A stretch of DNA of 33,226 bases from Carboxylicivirga marina (GTDB lineage: Bacteria > Bacteroidota > Bacteroidia > Bacteroidales > Marinilabiliaceae): the NCBI RefSeq assembly GCF_016612505.1, contig NZ_JAENRR010000052.1:1-33226 (forward strand), read 5' to 3'. This document shows, one piece after another, positions 1 through 9,557 of the stretch (the first letter of the stretch is position 1; each line of letters starts with the position of its first letter). The position numbers were made by a program, and so were the translations under genes. The notes under the pieces are model-generated. The model had not been told where the DNA came from, did not search any database, and saw only the letters and a list, made by a program, of their open reading frames with translations.

Positions 1-6
1 AATAAT

Positions 7-52
7 ACTGGAAATATACTTTAAAACTTATAGCATATCTCCAGTGTTTTTT
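7..52 (+). terminator. Possible rho-independent terminator of a gene left of the window
   Basis: ACTGGA (7-12) pairs with TCCAGT (40-45), extended by ATAT/ATAT after one mismatch, and is followed by G and six T. The loop is long (about 17 bases) and the stem is weak, so this is only a moderate call. Confidence 0.4.
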
Positions 53-190
53 AGTTCGTAAGGATTAACTAATTAAATTTTAAACATTTTTTAGCCCCAA
101 AAATTCAACTTACAAATTGTAATCAGATTTTCTGTAATGCCTCATCTTTCATCAAAAAAGTGGCAAAATAAACATTAAGATTTAGAAAAT

Positions 191-241
191 AAGGGTTGCT
201 TGACTAATAAACTGTTTTGTTAGCCTTGCAACCCTTCTTTT
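191..241 (+). terminator. Strong terminator-like hairpin upstream of aspA
   Basis: AAGGGTTGC (191-199) pairs perfectly with GCAACCCTT (228-236), followed by CTTTTT. The loop itself can pair: CTAATAAA against TTTGTTAG, with one G-U pair and a 4x4 internal loop, giving a long stacked hairpin. It would end transcription arriving from the left, so aspA probably has its own promoter downstream of it. A role as an aspA leader element cannot be excluded. Confidence 0.6.
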
Positions 242-260
242 TAAGATGACGAATGACATA

Positions 261-289
261 TTTCTACATAGAAAAAACACCAACATTTG
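261..289 (+). promoter_or_regulatory. Weak candidate promoter for aspA
   Basis: TTTC (261-264), 17 bases, then AACATTTG (282-289) resembles the Bacteroidota form TTTG / TAnnTTTG with one mismatch in each box. A start of transcription near 296 would leave a leader of about 20 bases before the ATG at 317. It lies downstream of the 191-241 hairpin, as expected for an independent promoter. Confidence 0.3.
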
Positions 290-316
290 CATTCACATAA
301 CTAAAAACTATCAATT

Positions 317-1723
317 ATGGCAATACGTATTGAGAGCGATTTAATTGGGGAATTACAAGTACCCGTTGATGCATATTATGGTGTGCAAACGCAACGTGCC
401 GTTGAAAATTTTAATATATCTACTGCTCGTTTGAGCCAGTATCGTCATTTTATCTGGGCCCTTGGGGTCGTTAAAATGGCCGCAATCAAAGCCAACCATG
501 ATATGGGGCTGGTCGATGATAAAATGAAGAGTGCTGTTGTTCAGGCCTGTAAAGAGGTAATGGATGGTAAGTTTGATAAAGAATTCCCGATTGACATGAT
601 TCAGGGAGGAGCCGGAACCAGTACCAACATGAATGCCAATGAGGTGATCGCTAACCGTGCTCTGGAGCTAATGGGGTACGAAAAAGCGCAGTATGAGCAT
701 TGTTCGCCAAACGACATTGTTAATTTATCGCAATCGACTAATGATGCATACCCTACAGCTATAAAATTGTCGCTTATCCGGATGAATTACATTTTGATTG
801 AGCACCTGCAGCAGTTAGTCGAAGCTTTCAAAAAGAAGGGTAATGAGTTTGCCGATGTTATTAAAATGGGGCGCACTCAGTTACAGGATGCTGTACCAAT
901 GACTCTAGGTCAGGAATTTTGTGCCTATGCGATCACCTTAACAGAGGAGATTGAGCGACTAACACAAAATGCTAACCTTTTCCGTGAAGTGAACATGGGA
1001 GCTACTGCTATTGGTACTGGTATTAACTCAGTGGAAGGATACTCTGAGGCTTGTGTAAAGCACTTGTGTAATATTACAGGTTATCCAATAGTGCTTGCAT
1101 CTGATTTAGTGGAAGCAACACCAGATACTGGCTCGTATGTCATATACTCATCGGCACTCAAACGAATGGCGGTGAAGATTTCAAAAATATGTAACGACTT
1201 GCGTATTCTTTCATCGGGCCCACGTGCCGGATTTAACGAAATTAATCTGCCACCAATGCAGCCTGGTTCATCGATTATGCCAGGTAAAGTCAATCCGGTA
1301 ATTCCTGAAGTAATGAACCAGATTTGCTTTAAAGTAATCGGTAATGATTTGACGGTGACTTTTGCTGCTGAAGCAGGTCAGTTACAATTGAATGTGATGG
1401 AACCAGTACTGGCACATAGTATTCTTGAATCAATTCAATTCTTAATGCGAGGCATGGATACACTTCGCACCAAATGCATTGATGGTATTACTGCCAATGA
1501 AGATGTTTGTGAGAATATGGTGTTGAAGAGCATTGGTATTGTTACAGCCTTGAATCCTCATATTGGTTATAAAAACAGTACGCGCATCGCTAAAGAAGCC
1601 CTTAAAACAGGCAAAGGTGTATACGAGATAGTCTTGGAAGAAGGTATTCTTTCAGAAGAAGAGCTAAAAGAAATATTTAAGCCGGAAAACATGATTGGCC
1701 CGGCAAAAAGGACATGCCAATAA
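317..1723 (+). CDS. aspA: Aspartate ammonia-lyase (aspartase)
   Basis: Reversibly deaminates L-aspartate to fumarate and ammonia in the cytoplasm, feeding fumarate to the TCA cycle or fumarate respiration. The protein has 468 residues, the usual length of bacterial aspartases. The aspartase/fumarase signature GSSIMPGKVN lies at residues 317-326; Ser318 falls where the catalytic serine of Bacillus AspB is placed. The GGAGTSTNMN stretch typical of the superfamily is near residue 97. The sequence favours aspartase over class II fumarase (for example the SIMPGKVNPVIPEV form of the loop), but the two families are close. The ATG gives a full N-terminus beginning with the usual RIESDLIGEL. It appears monocistronic: terminator-like hairpins lie on both sides, and it converges on lepA. 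Confidence 0.95.
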   Translation: MAIRIESDLIGELQVPVDAYYGVQTQRAVENFNISTARLSQYRHFIWALGVVKMAAIKANHDMGLVDDKMKSAVVQACKEVMDGKFDKEFPIDMIQGGAGTSTNMNANEVIANRALELMGYEKAQYEHCSPNDIVNLSQSTNDAYPTAIKLSLIRMNYILIEHLQQLVEAFKKKGNEFADVIKMGRTQLQDAVPMTLGQEFCAYAITLTEEIERLTQNANLFREVNMGATAIGTGINSVEGYSEACVKHLCNITGYPIVLASDLVEATPDTGSYVIYSSALKRMAVKISKICNDLRILSSGPRAGFNEINLPPMQPGSSIMPGKVNPVIPEVMNQICFKVIGNDLTVTFAAEAGQLQLNVMEPVLAHSILESIQFLMRGMDTLRTKCIDGITANEDVCENMVLKSIGIVTALNPHIGYKNSTRIAKEALKTGKGVYEIVLEEGILSEEELKEIFKPENMIGPAKRTCQ

Positions 1724-1746
1724 TTACTTGATTAGTTAATTGTTTA

Positions 1747-1782
1747 AAGCGGGTGCTGGTAATGGCATCCGCTTTTTGTTTT
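1747..1782 (+). terminator. Rho-independent terminator of aspA
   Basis: AAGCGGGTGC (1747-1756) pairs with GCATCCGCTT (1765-1774) with a single G-U pair and an 8-base loop, followed by a T-rich tract. It begins 23 bases after the aspA stop codon. Confidence 0.85.
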
Positions 1783-1784
1783 TA

Positions 1785-1844
1785 GGTAATGCAACGGATG
1801 TCATCTTTAAGAACAAGAGACTTTTAAAGATAACATCCATTTAA
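1785..1844. repeat. 60-base palindromic repeat, copy 1
   Basis: This copy shares its first 25 bases with a second copy at 2025-2084, in the same orientation. It contains the inverted repeat GGATGTCATCTTTA (1796-1809) / TAAAGATAACATCC (1825-1838), with one C/A mismatch and a 15-base loop. The arms are conserved between copies while the loop is not. No T-tract follows, so it is not a simple terminator. It resembles REP or MITE-type short palindromic repeats, but I do not recognise the family. Confidence 0.85.
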
Positions 1845-1880
1845 ATGGTATTAACTCTTTTATCATCATCCTTAAAGCCA

Positions 1881-1990
1881 ATAAGTATCAACTTCAAAAC
1901 CGATAACTATCGGTTTACAAACGAATAACTATCGGTTAAAGAAAATATAACTATCGGTTTCTAAACAGATAAGCATCGGATGAGGGAGGA
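1881..1990. repeat. Tandem array of five 22-base units
   Basis: Units start at 1881, 1903, 1925, 1947 and 1969, an exact 22-base period. The middle three share ATAACTATCGGTT; the outer two are degenerate. At 1897-1916 the sequence AAACCGATAACTATCGGTTT is a perfect inverted repeat with 9-base arms and a 2-base centre. The period is not a multiple of three and the frames contain stops, so it is not coding. About two helical turns per unit would suit a row of protein binding sites. It lies between the two 60-base repeat copies. Confidence 0.85.
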
Positions 1991-2024
1991 CATTCTTTTG
2001 ATAGATTATGTGCTTGGCAAATAT

Positions 2025-2084
2025 GGTAATGCAACGGATGTCATCTTTACAGATAGGAGGGTTATAAAGATGACATCCATTTAA
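2025..2084. repeat. 60-base palindromic repeat, copy 2
   Basis: Same orientation and length as copy 1, exactly 240 bases further on. The inverted repeat GGATGTCATCTTTA (2036-2049) / TAAAGATGACATCC (2065-2078) is perfect over 14 bases with a 15-base loop. The loop sequence differs from copy 1. The two copies bound a 300-base block (1785-2084) with the 22-base tandem array inside it. Confidence 0.85.
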
Positions 2085-2148
2085 CTTATCACACAATTTG
2101 ATAGTCAATCAAACTGATGTCTTTCGTTTAATAACTTAACTCTAATCG

Positions 2149-2183
2149 AAAAAAAAGCCCATCAAACAAAAGTTTGACAGGCC
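2149..2183 (-). terminator. Rho-independent terminator of lepA
   Basis: Read on the minus strand, GCCTGTCAAAC, a TTTT loop and GTTTGATGGGC form an 11-pair stem with two G-U pairs, followed by eight T. It starts about 40 bases after the lepA stop codon. Confidence 0.85.
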
Positions 2184-2222
2184 CGAGTTATTTCCAACAT
2201 CCCAACAGGGATCAAATTTATA

Positions 2223-4010
2223 CTAGTCCAGTTTAAGAACAGCTAAGAAGGCTTTCTGTGGTACTTCAACATTACCAACCTGCTTCATGCGTTTCTTACC
2301 TTTTTTCTGCTTTTCAAGTAGCTTACGTTTACGTGAGATGTCACCACCGTAACATTTGGCTGTTACATCTTTACGCACGGCTTTTACTGTTTCACGGGCA
2401 ATTACTTTAGCACCAACCGCAGCCTGAATAGCAATATCAAACTGCTGACGCGGTATTAATTCTTTCAGCTTTTCACACATGCGTCGGCCAAATACCTGCG
2501 CATTATCAAAGTGAATTAATGATGATAGAGCATCAACCGGCTCACCATTCAATAATATGTCCAGTCGAACTAACTTGGCAGCTCTAAATTCAATCGGATG
2601 ATAGTCAAACGACGCATAACCTTTTGAGATACTTTTTAGCTTATCGTAGAAGTCAAATACAATCTCGGCCAATGGCAATTCAAACTCCAAATCAACTCGG
2701 TCGGAAGTGAGGTAATGCTGTTTCATAAGCGTACCACGTTTGCCTAGACAAAGGGTCATTATCTGACCAATATACTCCGATTTGGTTATCACTGAAGCCC
2801 TGATGTAAGGTTCTTCAACAACATCTAATAAGGTAGGTTCAGGTAATTCTGAAGGTGTATGAACATCTAATGTTTCACCTTTTTTAGTGTGGGCAATATA
2901 TGGTACGTTAGGCACGGTAGTAATCACTGCCATGTCAAACTCACGGTCTAATCGCTCCTGTATAATTTCCATGTGCAACAAGCCCAGGAATCCGCATCGG
3001 AAACCAAACCCCAGTGCAGCTGACGATTCCGGTTCGTATGTTAGGGATGCATCATTTAACTGAAGCTTCTCCATAGCTGCGCGTAAATCTTCGTAATCTT
3101 CCGCATCTATAGGGTATACGCCGGCAAACACCATTGGTTTTACTTCTTCAAATCCACCAATTGCTTCGTTACAGCCATTTTTTACATGGGTAATGGTATC
3201 ACCAACTTTTACTTCTTTACTGGTTTTAATACCTGAAATAATGTAACCTACATCACCTGTCTTGAGCTCTTTACGAGGCTCCATGTCAAGGCGAAGCACA
3301 CCAATCTCATCGGCGAAATATTCTTTTTTAGTATTGAAGAATTTAACATGATCACCTTTTTTGATGCTGCCATTTACTACTTTGAAATAAGCAATAATGC
3401 CACGGAAGGAATTAAATACGGAGTCAAAAATTAAGCACTGAACCGGCCCTTCAGGGTCACCAACAGGTGCTGGCACACGATTAACAATGCCTTCTAAAAT
3501 ATCATCAACACCTTCACCGGTTTTACCACTTGCACGAATGATTTCTTCACGCTCGCAACCAATCAAATCAATGATTTGATCTTCTACCTCTTCGGGCATG
3601 GCATTGGGTAAGTCCATCTTATTTAAAACCGGAATAATGGTCAAATCATTCTCAATGGCCTGGTACAGGTTAGAGATGGTTTGTGCCTGAATACCTTGTG
3701 TGGCATCTACTATTAGTAAAGCACCTTCACATGCGGCAATGGAACGTGACACTTCGTATGAAAAGTCAACGTGTCCCGGTGTATCAATCAGGTTCAAAAC
3801 ATATTTTTCACTCTCAAACTCATAATCCATTTGGATAGCGTGACTTTTAATCGTAATGCCACGCTCACGCTCCAAATCCATGTCGTCGAGTACTTGTGCT
3901 TGTGCATCTTTACCGGTTACAGTTCCTGTATGTCCCAATAGTCTGTCTGCCAAGGTACTCTTCCCATGGTCAATATGAGCAATAATGCAAAAATTACGTA
4001 TATTCTTCAT
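2223..4010 (-). CDS. lepA: Elongation factor 4 (LepA), ribosome back-translocase GTPase
   Basis: Translational GTPase related to EF-G that binds ribosomes, linked in other bacteria to back-translocation, initiation and ribosome assembly. At 595 residues it has the standard length. The G1 motif AHIDHGKST is at residues 11-19, DTPGH and NKMD motifs follow, and the LepA-specific C-terminal domain is present (for example the stretch around [20 protein letters not shown] and the lysine-rich [16 protein letters not shown] end). The ATG start places the G1 motif at the usual distance. It is a single gene: its terminator lies at 2149-2183, and a promoter-like TATCTTTG lies about 50 bases upstream. 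It converges on aspA. Confidence 0.97.
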   Translation of the reverse strand: MKNIRNFCIIAHIDHGKSTLADRLLGHTGTVTGKDAQAQVLDDMDLERERGITIKSHAIQMDYEFESEKYVLNLIDTPGHVDFSYEVSRSIAACEGALLIVDATQGIQAQTISNLYQAIENDLTIIPVLNKMDLPNAMPEEVEDQIIDLIGCEREEIIRASGKTGEGVDDILEGIVNRVPAPVGDPEGPVQCLIFDSVFNSFRGIIAYFKVVNGSIKKGDHVKFFNTKKEYFADEIGVLRLDMEPRKELKTGDVGYIISGIKTSKEVKVGDTITHVKNGCNEAIGGFEEVKPMVFAGVYPIDAEDYEDLRAAMEKLQLNDASLTYEPESSAALGFGFRCGFLGLLHMEIIQERLDREFDMAVITTVPNVPYIAHTKKGETLDVHTPSELPEPTLLDVVEEPYIRASVITKSEYIGQIMTLCLGKRGTLMKQHYLTSDRVDLEFELPLAEIVFDFYDKLKSISKGYASFDYHPIEFRAAKLVRLDILLNGEPVDALSSLIHFDNAQVFGRRMCEKLKELIPRQQFDIAIQAAVGAKVIARETVKAVRKDVTAKCYGGDISRKRKLLEKQKKGKKRMKQVGNVEVPQKAFLAVLKLD

Positions 4011-4059
4011 CTACAATTACTTTCAATCAATTAGCTTATCAATCAGCCGATAAGGATTG

Positions 4060-4067
4060 CAAAGATA
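4060..4067 (-). promoter_or_regulatory. Candidate promoter -7 element for lepA
   Basis: On the minus strand the sequence reads TATCTTTG, an exact match to TAnnTTTG, about 50 bases upstream of the lepA ATG. No clear TTTG is seen at the -33 position, so the call rests on the -7 box alone. Confidence 0.45.
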
Positions 4068-4166
4068 CTCAATTAATTAAAATCTGACTATAGGAGATTA
4101 AGATAAACGCGGGGCATGACAAGCTCATTTTTTTTTAGAGAATAACAAAACTCAATGGGTATATTG

Positions 4167-4198
4167 CTTGCCATCAGATATTTTATGGTTTAATTTTG
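4167..4198 (+). promoter_or_regulatory. Candidate promoter for the M29-like peptidase gene
   Basis: CTTG (4167-4170), 20 bases, then TAATTTTG (4191-4198), an exact TAnnTTTG box. This predicts a leader of about 120 bases before the ATG at 4325. The rest of the 314-base lepA / peptidase gap holds nothing else that I recognise. Confidence 0.4.
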
Positions 4199-4324
4199 AC
4201 ATGTTGGTTCAATTGATGTAGTTTGTTTGATGGATTTTAGTCACGTTTAACATACCTACACAAATTCTCAAGATCACCCTAGTGCTCATTTCATCGGTTT
4301 TCTTATCCTAAAAATTAAGTCATC

Positions 4325-5509
4325 ATGAAAAAACTGTTTGTATTGGCAATAGCTTGTTTATCTTTTGTGCTTACTGCTCAGGAAAAACCCGATTATCAAT
4401 CAATAGCTAATAAGGTTGTTAATCAGTCTTTAGATGTTAAGCCAGGTGAACTGGTAGTAGTTTCAGGAACGCCAGCCGAATTAGAATTGATTGAAGCCCT
4501 GTTGGTAGAAGTGTCAAAGGCAGGAGGGCACTGTTCAGTTGAGTTAAACTTGCCTAAGGCCAATCACAAGGCTATTATGGAAACCCCTGTCAAATATCTG
4601 GCAATGGTTAATCCTTATCCTCTTTTTCAGGCAAGGGTAGTTGATTGCTATATTTCAACAGGGTCGGTTCAGGAGCCGGCATTATTTACTGATGTGCCTG
4701 AGGAAAAGTTAAAAGCCATGAGGATGAGAAATATAGCCTTGCGGGATGCTTTTAATAGGGCTAAATACAGATCCGTATCTATTGGGCAGACAGGAGGTAT
4801 TCCAAGTCAATCTTATGCCGAACTGGTAGGAATGAACCATTCTGATATGCTCAACAATTTTTGGAATGCAATTGATACAGACTATGAGATGATGCGTATT
4901 GACAGCGATGTGTTGAAAACATATCTTAAAGCAGGAAGTATAGTAACCGTTTCAAGTAAAGAGGGAACATCATTAAGCTTTAACCTGGCTGGTACTGATA
5001 TTCGGACAAACTGTGGAGATTGCACAAAGTTAAACAATGACGGGGGACCTACTGCTGCCTGGTTACCGGCAGGAGAGGTGTATGCATGTGTTGATCCACA
5101 ATCGGCTAATGGCTTATTGGTAATCCCTCATTATACATATAATGGCGAGATACTTACAGATTTGAAAATGACCTTCGAAAATGGTGTTTTAACTGATTTA
5201 TCAGGTAATGGGAATTTAGATAGGATTAAAGAAGCATTGGATTCAAACCCCAAAGACAAAAACTGTTTATCGATTGTTGATATCGGAATTAACCGTGATC
5301 GGAAGTATACCGAAGGAACTCAGTATGCATCATGGGAAATGGCTGGTATGTTAACGTTCTTTATTGGTGATAATTCCTGGGCGGGTGGAAGTGTCAGCTC
5401 TCAGTATTCAATGGGTGTGCATGCTCCATTACACAGCATGGAAATTGGCAATACTGAGCTAATCTCCGAAGGTGAGATATTATTACTTGATGATATGGCC
5501 ACTAAATAA
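4325..5509 (+). CDS. Exported M29-family aminopeptidase homologue
   Basis: A 394-residue protein. Residues 1 to about 18 form a signal peptide (basic MKK, hydrophobic core, TAQ cleavage region), so it is probably exported to the periplasm. The remainder resembles peptidase family M29 (AmpT/AmpS metallo-aminopeptidases), including the PAGEVY stretch with Glu251 where the first metal-binding glutamate of the family sits. By-eye alignment suggests other ligands have changed: Asp319 for the second Glu, Phe345/Phe346 for a His, and His370-Ser-Met372 for the usual His-x-Asp. Peptidase activity is therefore uncertain. M29 enzymes are usually cytoplasmic, so the signal peptide is also unusual. It is a single gene converging on groEL with a shared terminator between them. 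Confidence 0.75.
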   Translation: MKKLFVLAIACLSFVLTAQEKPDYQSIANKVVNQSLDVKPGELVVVSGTPAELELIEALLVEVSKAGGHCSVELNLPKANHKAIMETPVKYLAMVNPYPLFQARVVDCYISTGSVQEPALFTDVPEEKLKAMRMRNIALRDAFNRAKYRSVSIGQTGGIPSQSYAELVGMNHSDMLNNFWNAIDTDYEMMRIDSDVLKTYLKAGSIVTVSSKEGTSLSFNLAGTDIRTNCGDCTKLNNDGGPTAAWLPAGEVYACVDPQSANGLLVIPHYTYNGEILTDLKMTFENGVLTDLSGNGNLDRIKEALDSNPKDKNCLSIVDIGINRDRKYTEGTQYASWEMAGMLTFFIGDNSWAGGSVSSQYSMGVHAPLHSMEIGNTELISEGEILLLDDMATK

Positions 5510-5513
5510 ATAT

Positions 5514-5547
5514 TAAAAAAGGGAAGTCTTTTGACTTCCCTCTTTCT
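5514..5547. terminator. Bidirectional terminator between the M29-like gene and groEL
   Basis: GGGAAGTC (5521-5528), TTTT, GACTTCCC (5533-5540) is a perfect 8-base stem. Six A precede it and TCTTTCT follows, so it can act in both directions. The minus-strand (groEL) T-tract is the stronger one. Confidence 0.85.
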
Positions 5548-5569
5548 ATATGTTTATTTTTAATGATTC

Positions 5570-7225
<1,656 letters not shown>

Positions 7226-7246
7226 TTAAATAATCAGGTTTAATAA

Positions 7247-7525
7247 TTACAGGATGTATAGAACATCAGACTGAGAGATTAATAAGTAATCTTCGCCTTC
7301 AACATTTAATTCAGTACCACCGTATTTTCCATACAAAACTACATCACCAGCTTTTACTTCCATTGCTTCGTCTTTTTTAGCATCACCAACTAAGACGATT
7401 GTGCCTTGTAATGGCTTCTCTTTGGCTGAATCAGGAATAATAATTCCACTTGCTGTTGTTGTTTCAGCTGCCTGAGGCTTAACCAAAATTTTACCGGCTA
7501 AGATTCTTCCTTTTAAATCTGACAT
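7247..7525 (-). CDS. groES: Co-chaperonin GroES (10 kDa)
   Basis: Heptameric lid of the GroEL chamber. It has 92 residues, with the family features LKGRILAGKILVKP at the N-terminus, a mobile loop around TTTASGIIIPDSAKEKP, and the GDVVLYGKYGGTEL roof segment. It is the first gene of groES-groEL. The upstream region (7526-7680) has no clean TAnnTTTG promoter, but contains repeated TGAC motifs that could mark heat-shock control. Confidence 0.98.
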   Translation of the reverse strand: MSDLKGRILAGKILVKPQAAETTTASGIIIPDSAKEKPLQGTIVLVGDAKKDEAMEVKAGDVVLYGKYGGTELNVEGEDYLLISQSDVLYIL

Positions 7526-7620
7526 ATCAATTATTTTTTAATTATGTTTTAGTTTCTAACGATTGCTTTTTTCTCACAAAGTATGCCAAAGCAATTTATG
7601 ACATATTTTTATAAGATTCA

Positions 7621-7659
7621 CTGACTTTTTTGCAGAAGACTGACATGTGCGGAGTGACA
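7621..7659. promoter_or_regulatory. Repeated TGAC motifs upstream of groES
   Basis: CTGAC at 7621, CTGAC at 7640 and GTGACA at 7654 lie in the 210-base gap between groES and secG. TGACA at 7641-7645 and 7655-7659 form a 14-base-spaced direct repeat. Position suggests groES regulation; function is inferred only. Confidence 0.3.
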
Positions 7660-7680
7660 CAAAGTCAAAATTGCAGACAT

Positions 7681-7714
7681 AAAAAAAGTGTCAGACAAAA
7701 CAGCCTGACACTTT
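7681..7714 (-). terminator. Terminator of the secG operon
   Basis: AAAGTGTCAG (7685-7694) pairs perfectly with CTGACACTTT (7705-7714) with a 10-base loop. The minus-strand transcript ends in a T-run (plus-strand A7 at 7681-7687). It lies directly after secG, so secG and groES are separate transcripts. Confidence 0.85.
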
Positions 7715-7736
7715 CCATATTTTTTTAATTGAATGA

Positions 7737-8090
7737 TTACTCTGCATCTTCAGCAGGAGCTTCGGTTGCTGTTTCATCACCTTGTGCTGGTGTTGGGAAA
7801 GCAGGAACTTCTTGCTGTACTGGTAAAGTGTTTAATTTCTCATCAATTTCGGCAGCACCCATTTGATCTTTTGGTAAAACCATAACGGCAACAAACGATA
7901 ATACTAATAAAACACCGGCCAAAGTCCAGGTCGCTTTTTCAAGAAAATCGGTTGTTTTACGTACACCCATCACTTGGTTTTGCGATGAGAAGTTTGATGC
8001 TAAACCACCACCCTTAGAGTTTTGAACCAAAACGATAAGGATTAAAAGAACACTTACTAAGATTACAAGTATCGAAACAAAAGAATACAT
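7737..8090 (-). CDS. secG: Preprotein translocase subunit SecG
   Basis: Small membrane subunit of the SecYEG channel. The 117-residue protein has two membrane segments (about residues 3-23 and 55-73) flanking the conserved cytoplasmic loop with QNSKGGGLASNF. The C-terminal tail is alanine/glutamate rich, as often seen in Bacteroidota SecG. It is the last gene of the minus-strand cluster regulator / lptE / TPR-like / secG, 15 bases after the TPR-like gene and ahead of a strong terminator. Confidence 0.95.
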   Translation of the reverse strand: MYSFVSILVILVSVLLILIVLVQNSKGGGLASNFSSQNQVMGVRKTTDFLEKATWTLAGVLLVLSFVAVMVLPKDQMGAAEIDEKLNTLPVQQEVPAFPTPAQGDETATEAPAEDAE

Positions 8091-8105
8091 ATCTCGCTAT
8101 ATTAT

Positions 8106-9026
8106 TTAATTAGTTAATTTTTCTAAGTCGCTAATTCGACGTGCAAAGTAAACATTTTTTTCGGGATATTTCAAACCAAGCTTTTTATATATCCCAATTG
8201 CCTTGTCGTAGTGCATTTGTTTAATGTAAATATCAGCTAACGTTTCTGACATTAGGTCTTCCCCTTCATGGTCCATTACTTCGTCTAAAGCACTGTTTAG
8301 CTTTGTTTTCTCTTCATTAGTTTTTGCCGAGGGAACAATTTTAGGCGTGTCTATCTGCAAGAAATTATCAATGATTTGATGTGATTTTTTCTTAACAGGT
8401 TTTTCCTCTTTATTCACACTTGCGTGGCGCATCATAGTCAGCCAATCAGAAAAAGAATGGCTTTCATCCTTTTTTTCTTCTGTATTTATGCTTTCTTTCA
8501 GCTGATAGCCTGATATTTCAGGAGATTCGTAGCCCAGGAAATCAGCACTAGGCAATATCATAGAGGTTTTTTCTTCAACAGGCTGCTTGCTGTCCGACAT
8601 TAAAGAGAAATCAATCTGTCCGCCATCTGCTGTTTCAAAAGTATCGTCTGTTTGGAAGTAATCGACAATAGAACTAACCTTCGTCGTGATACCAACACTA
8701 CCTTTCGGTTGCGCTTCGATTTCCTTAACTGTAGGTGTTGATGTCGGTACGTTAGTCACTTCTTCATGACTCTGCTTATGAACTATTTCAGTTTTCTTTT
8801 TATGAATTAGTTCATATAAGCGCTTTCGATCGGCAATAAATGCTGCAGATTGCTTTAATTCGCTATTAAATCGAACATGTTCGATGGAATGCAGATTTTT
8901 GACCAATAGCATGCGTGCTGTTTGAAACCATGGAAACTCATCAACAATTTCATTTAGAGCTGTCAACGAATTCTCATTTAACAAACCAGGTTGTTCAACT
9001 ATGTCAAAAAAATCTGTTTTTTTCAT
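8106..9026 (-). CDS. Uncharacterised protein with C-terminal TPR-like segment, between lptE and secG
   Basis: Function unknown. I prefer the ATG at 9026 (MKKTDFFDIVEQ, 306 residues), 19 bases after the lptE stop; an upstream ATG at 9059 would add 11 residues and overlap lptE. The first 90 residues look folded, with a LNEIVDEFPWFQTARMLL helical segment resembling those of other Bacteroidota proteins at this locus. A long low-complexity, charged linker follows. The last 45 residues (SETLADIYIKQMHYDKAIGIYKKL) look like one tetratricopeptide hairpin. No signal peptide or membrane segment is seen, so it is probably cytoplasmic. Position suggests a link to envelope biogenesis. Confidence 0.8.
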   Translation of the reverse strand: MKKTDFFDIVEQPGLLNENSLTALNEIVDEFPWFQTARMLLVKNLHSIEHVRFNSELKQSAAFIADRKRLYELIHKKKTEIVHKQSHEEVTNVPTSTPTVKEIEAQPKGSVGITTKVSSIVDYFQTDDTFETADGGQIDFSLMSDSKQPVEEKTSMILPSADFLGYESPEISGYQLKESINTEEKKDESHSFSDWLTMMRHASVNKEEKPVKKKSHQIIDNFLQIDTPKIVPSAKTNEEKTKLNSALDEVMDHEGEDLMSETLADIYIKQMHYDKAIGIYKKLGLKYPEKNVYFARRISDLEKLTN

Positions 9027-9045
9027 AAAGAATGGGCACTTACTA

Positions 9046-9555
9046 TTACCAGTCGGCAAATGATTTATTGAAAATATTCTCTGTTATTTCTTCGATCATT
9101 TCAGCCGTCAGATCATTTTCAATGGCATTAATATTTTGCGATGAGTCAAAATCTCGAAAAGCAGAAAAAGTACTTTCCCAATTCTGTTTTGGGTCTTTGT
9201 AATTTTTATAACGCACTTTAACTGTCATGGTTAGTCGCGTCTCTGCCGAAACTGCATCTGCCTGTATTGCCATGGGCCTAACGCTGTATCCAGTTATTTC
9301 TCCAGAGAAATCGACGTCGCCGGTTCCATTTACCAAGCTTAATCGTGATTCGTTGGAAACACGATCCTTCAGGCCTTCTGTAAAATTCTGACTTAACACC
9401 GGGTTAATCAAAGGAGCTCTGTTTTCGAAATATTGAACAGAGAAGGTGTTCAGGTTCTCAGGAATTGAAGCACCACTCATGGTCATGTTGATGGAGCAGG
9501 CTGTCACCAATAGTGATAGAGTTGCAACAACAAATATTTGTATAGTTTTAATCAT
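9046..9555 (-). CDS. lptE: LptE-family LPS-assembly lipoprotein
   Basis: LptE plugs the LptD barrel and helps insert lipopolysaccharide into the outer membrane. This 169-residue protein has a lipoprotein signal peptide with lipobox LVTAC and acceptor Cys20. The mature part contains the family features: an early FENRAPL strand, QNFTEGLKDRV, DFSGEITGY, and a C-terminal helix with IFNKSFADW. The sequence is divergent, as is normal for LptE, so the assignment also relies on the conserved Bacteroidota position after the sigma54-type regulator and before secG. It starts 2 bases after the regulator stop codon, so the two are probably translated together. Confidence 0.85.
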   Translation of the reverse strand: MIKTIQIFVVATLSLLVTACSINMTMSGASIPENLNTFSVQYFENRAPLINPVLSQNFTEGLKDRVSNESRLSLVNGTGDVDFSGEITGYSVRPMAIQADAVSAETRLTMTVKVRYKNYKDPKQNWESTFSAFRDFDSSQNINAIENDLTAEMIEEITENIFNKSFADW

Positions 9556-9557
9556 GT

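Larger units (their letters stand above)
1..316. other. Non-coding leader upstream of aspA
   Basis: No credible gene is seen on either strand. The stretch holds two terminator-like hairpins on the plus strand (7-52 and 191-241), which suggests that a plus-strand gene ends just outside the window. A 13-base palindrome, TTACAAATTGTAA, lies at 110-122. A weak promoter match lies just before aspA. The rest is AT-rich with nothing recognisable. Confidence 0.6.

Noticed and set aside
1845-1928. A 27-codon open frame running into the 22-base tandem array
   Set aside because: It is very short, has no family resemblance, and crosses a repeat whose 22-base period breaks the frame; repeat DNA explains it better.
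1881-1990. The tandem array as a CRISPR array
   Set aside because: Units are head to tail with no spacers, the period is too short, and no cas gene is nearby.
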